A stretch of 64,000 nt of DNA from Alicyclobacillus sp. (GTDB lineage: Bacteria > Bacillota > Bacilli > Alicyclobacillales > Alicyclobacillaceae). A program made the translations under genes and the position numbers. Each line of letters starts with the position of its first letter. Position 1 is the stretch's first letter. The stretch is from NCBI GenBank assembly GCA_023511725.1, contig JAIMAY010000005.1:1-64000 (forward strand). Reading direction: 5' to 3'. Shown piece after piece: positions 63,298 through 64,000 of this stretch. Below the pieces are notes generated by a model, which was not told where the DNA came from, did no database searches, and saw only the letters and a program-made list of their open reading frames with translations.

Positions 63298-64000
63298 TCA
63301 TCCCTCGACACCGGCACCGCTGCGCTTGGCGGCGCGCTCCCGCTCGCTCTTGCTGAGCAGGCGCTTGCGCAGACGGATATGCTTCGGTGTCACCTCGCAC
63401 AACTCGTCGTCCTCGATGTACGTCACCGCGTCCTCCAGCGACATGAGCCGTGGCGCCTTCAGACGCACCGTCTCCTCCTTCGTGGAGGAGCGGATGTTGG
63501 TCATGTGCTTCTGCTTGGTGACGTTGACGGTCAGGTCATTCTCTCGCGTATGCTCACCGACAATCATCCCCTCGTACACCTCGGTGCCCGGGGTGATGAA
63601 CATCACGCCGCGGTCCTCCAGGCTCTGCAGGGCATAGCTCGTGGCGATCCCGGTCTCGGACGCCACCAACACGCCCTGTCGGCGCCGCACCACATCCCCC
63701 CGCCAGGGCGCGTATTCAAAGAACCGATGGTGCATCGTGCCGTAGCCGCGCGTGAGGGTGAGAAAGATGCTGCGAAAGCCAATCAGCCCGCGCGTGGGCG
63801 CGAGAAACTCCAGCCGGACCGAGTCTCCGGAGGGACTGGGGTCCATCCGGCGCAACTCTCCCCGCCGCCGGCCCAGTTCTTCAATCACCGCACCCGCATA
63901 CTCACTCGGGACGTCCACCGTGACCAGTTCCACAGGCTCGAGGCGCGTGCCATGCTCCTCTCGGGTGATCACTGTGGGTTTCGACACCTGGAGCTCGTAT
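63298..64000 (-). CDS. typA: ribosome-associated GTPase TypA/BipA, C-terminal part (cut by window end)
   Basis: The last ~233 codons of typA; the N-terminal GTPase domain lies beyond the window. The visible part starts with YELQVSKP and contains EPVELVTVDVPSEYAGAVIEEL (EF-G domain V-like), APTRGLIGFRSIFLTLTRG and the BipA-specific C-terminal domain (VGEHTRENDLTVNVTKQKHMTNIRSS). BipA binds 70S/50S and supports ribosome assembly and stress growth. tdk follows closely and is probably co-transcribed. Confidence 0.96.
   Translation of the reverse strand, partial: YELQVSKPTVITREEHGTRLEPVELVTVDVPSEYAGAVIEELGRRRGELRRMDPSPSGDSVRLEFLAPTRGLIGFRSIFLTLTRGYGTMHHRFFEYAPWRGDVVRRRQGVLVASETGIATSYALQSLEDRGVMFITPGTEVYEGMIVGEHTRENDLTVNVTKQKHMTNIRSSTKEETVRLKAPRLMSLEDAVTYIEDDELCEVTPKHIRLRKRLLSKSERERAAKRSGAGVEG

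Overview
The window (about 62 % GC by eye) reads as a chromosome segment of a motile, endospore-forming type Firmicute. Gene order is strongly Bacillus-like: rplS, rbgA, rnhB, ylqG, ylqH, yraN, comM, sucCD, dprA, topA, trmFO, xerC, hslVU, then the fla/che operon, then rpsB, tsf, pyrH, frr, uppS, cdsA, dxr, rseP, proS, polC. A Gram-positive PolC, a FliY-type switch and a c-di-AMP riboswitch fit this. High GC together with this synteny suggests the Alicyclobacillaceae (Alicyclobacillus/Kyrpidia type). That placement is inference, because no database was searched.

Layout. 1-750: 3' end of an rRNA operon (23S end, spacer with processing stems, 5S, terminator). 750-1060: a gene-free block with related palindromes. 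1.06-10.3 kb: udk, an RluA-type pseudouridine synthase, two hot-dog thioesterases, a LytH-like M23 endopeptidase, an asparaginase, and a two-gene surface-polysaccharide-type module (Wzy/O-antigen-ligase-like protein plus an 800-residue membrane protein). 10.29-10.70 kb: a self-contained unit of sigma-A promoter, c-di-AMP (ydaO) riboswitch, 43-codon gene and terminator. 10.8-26.6 kb: translation, ribosome-assembly, TCA-cycle, DNA-uptake, topoisomerase, tRNA-methylation, recombinase and HslVU protease genes. 26.8-49.2 kb: about 29 co-directional flagellar and chemotaxis genes, many overlapping by a few bases. 49.2-62.6 kb: the ribosomal protein S2 to PolC housekeeping run. 62.6-64 kb: thymidine kinase and the 3' part of typA on the minus strand.

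The flagellar operon encodes the rod, MS-ring, C-ring, export apparatus, hook and export ATPase, but it is trimmed relative to Bacillus. codY, ylxF/motE, fliL, cheB, cheC and sigD are all absent from their usual positions. FlhG survives only as a shortened protein that keeps the FlhF-activating N-terminal motif and lacks the P-loop. FliM has lost the CheY-binding N-terminal peptide, while FliY keeps both that peptide and two CheC-type phosphatase sites. The cheD start region contains a C7 tract that looks one base short. Together these suggest a rewired, economical control of flagellar placement and switching.

Most notable for follow-up are the c-di-AMP riboswitch that appears to control only a 43-residue protein, the ATPase-less FlhG, and the FliM/FliY division of labour.
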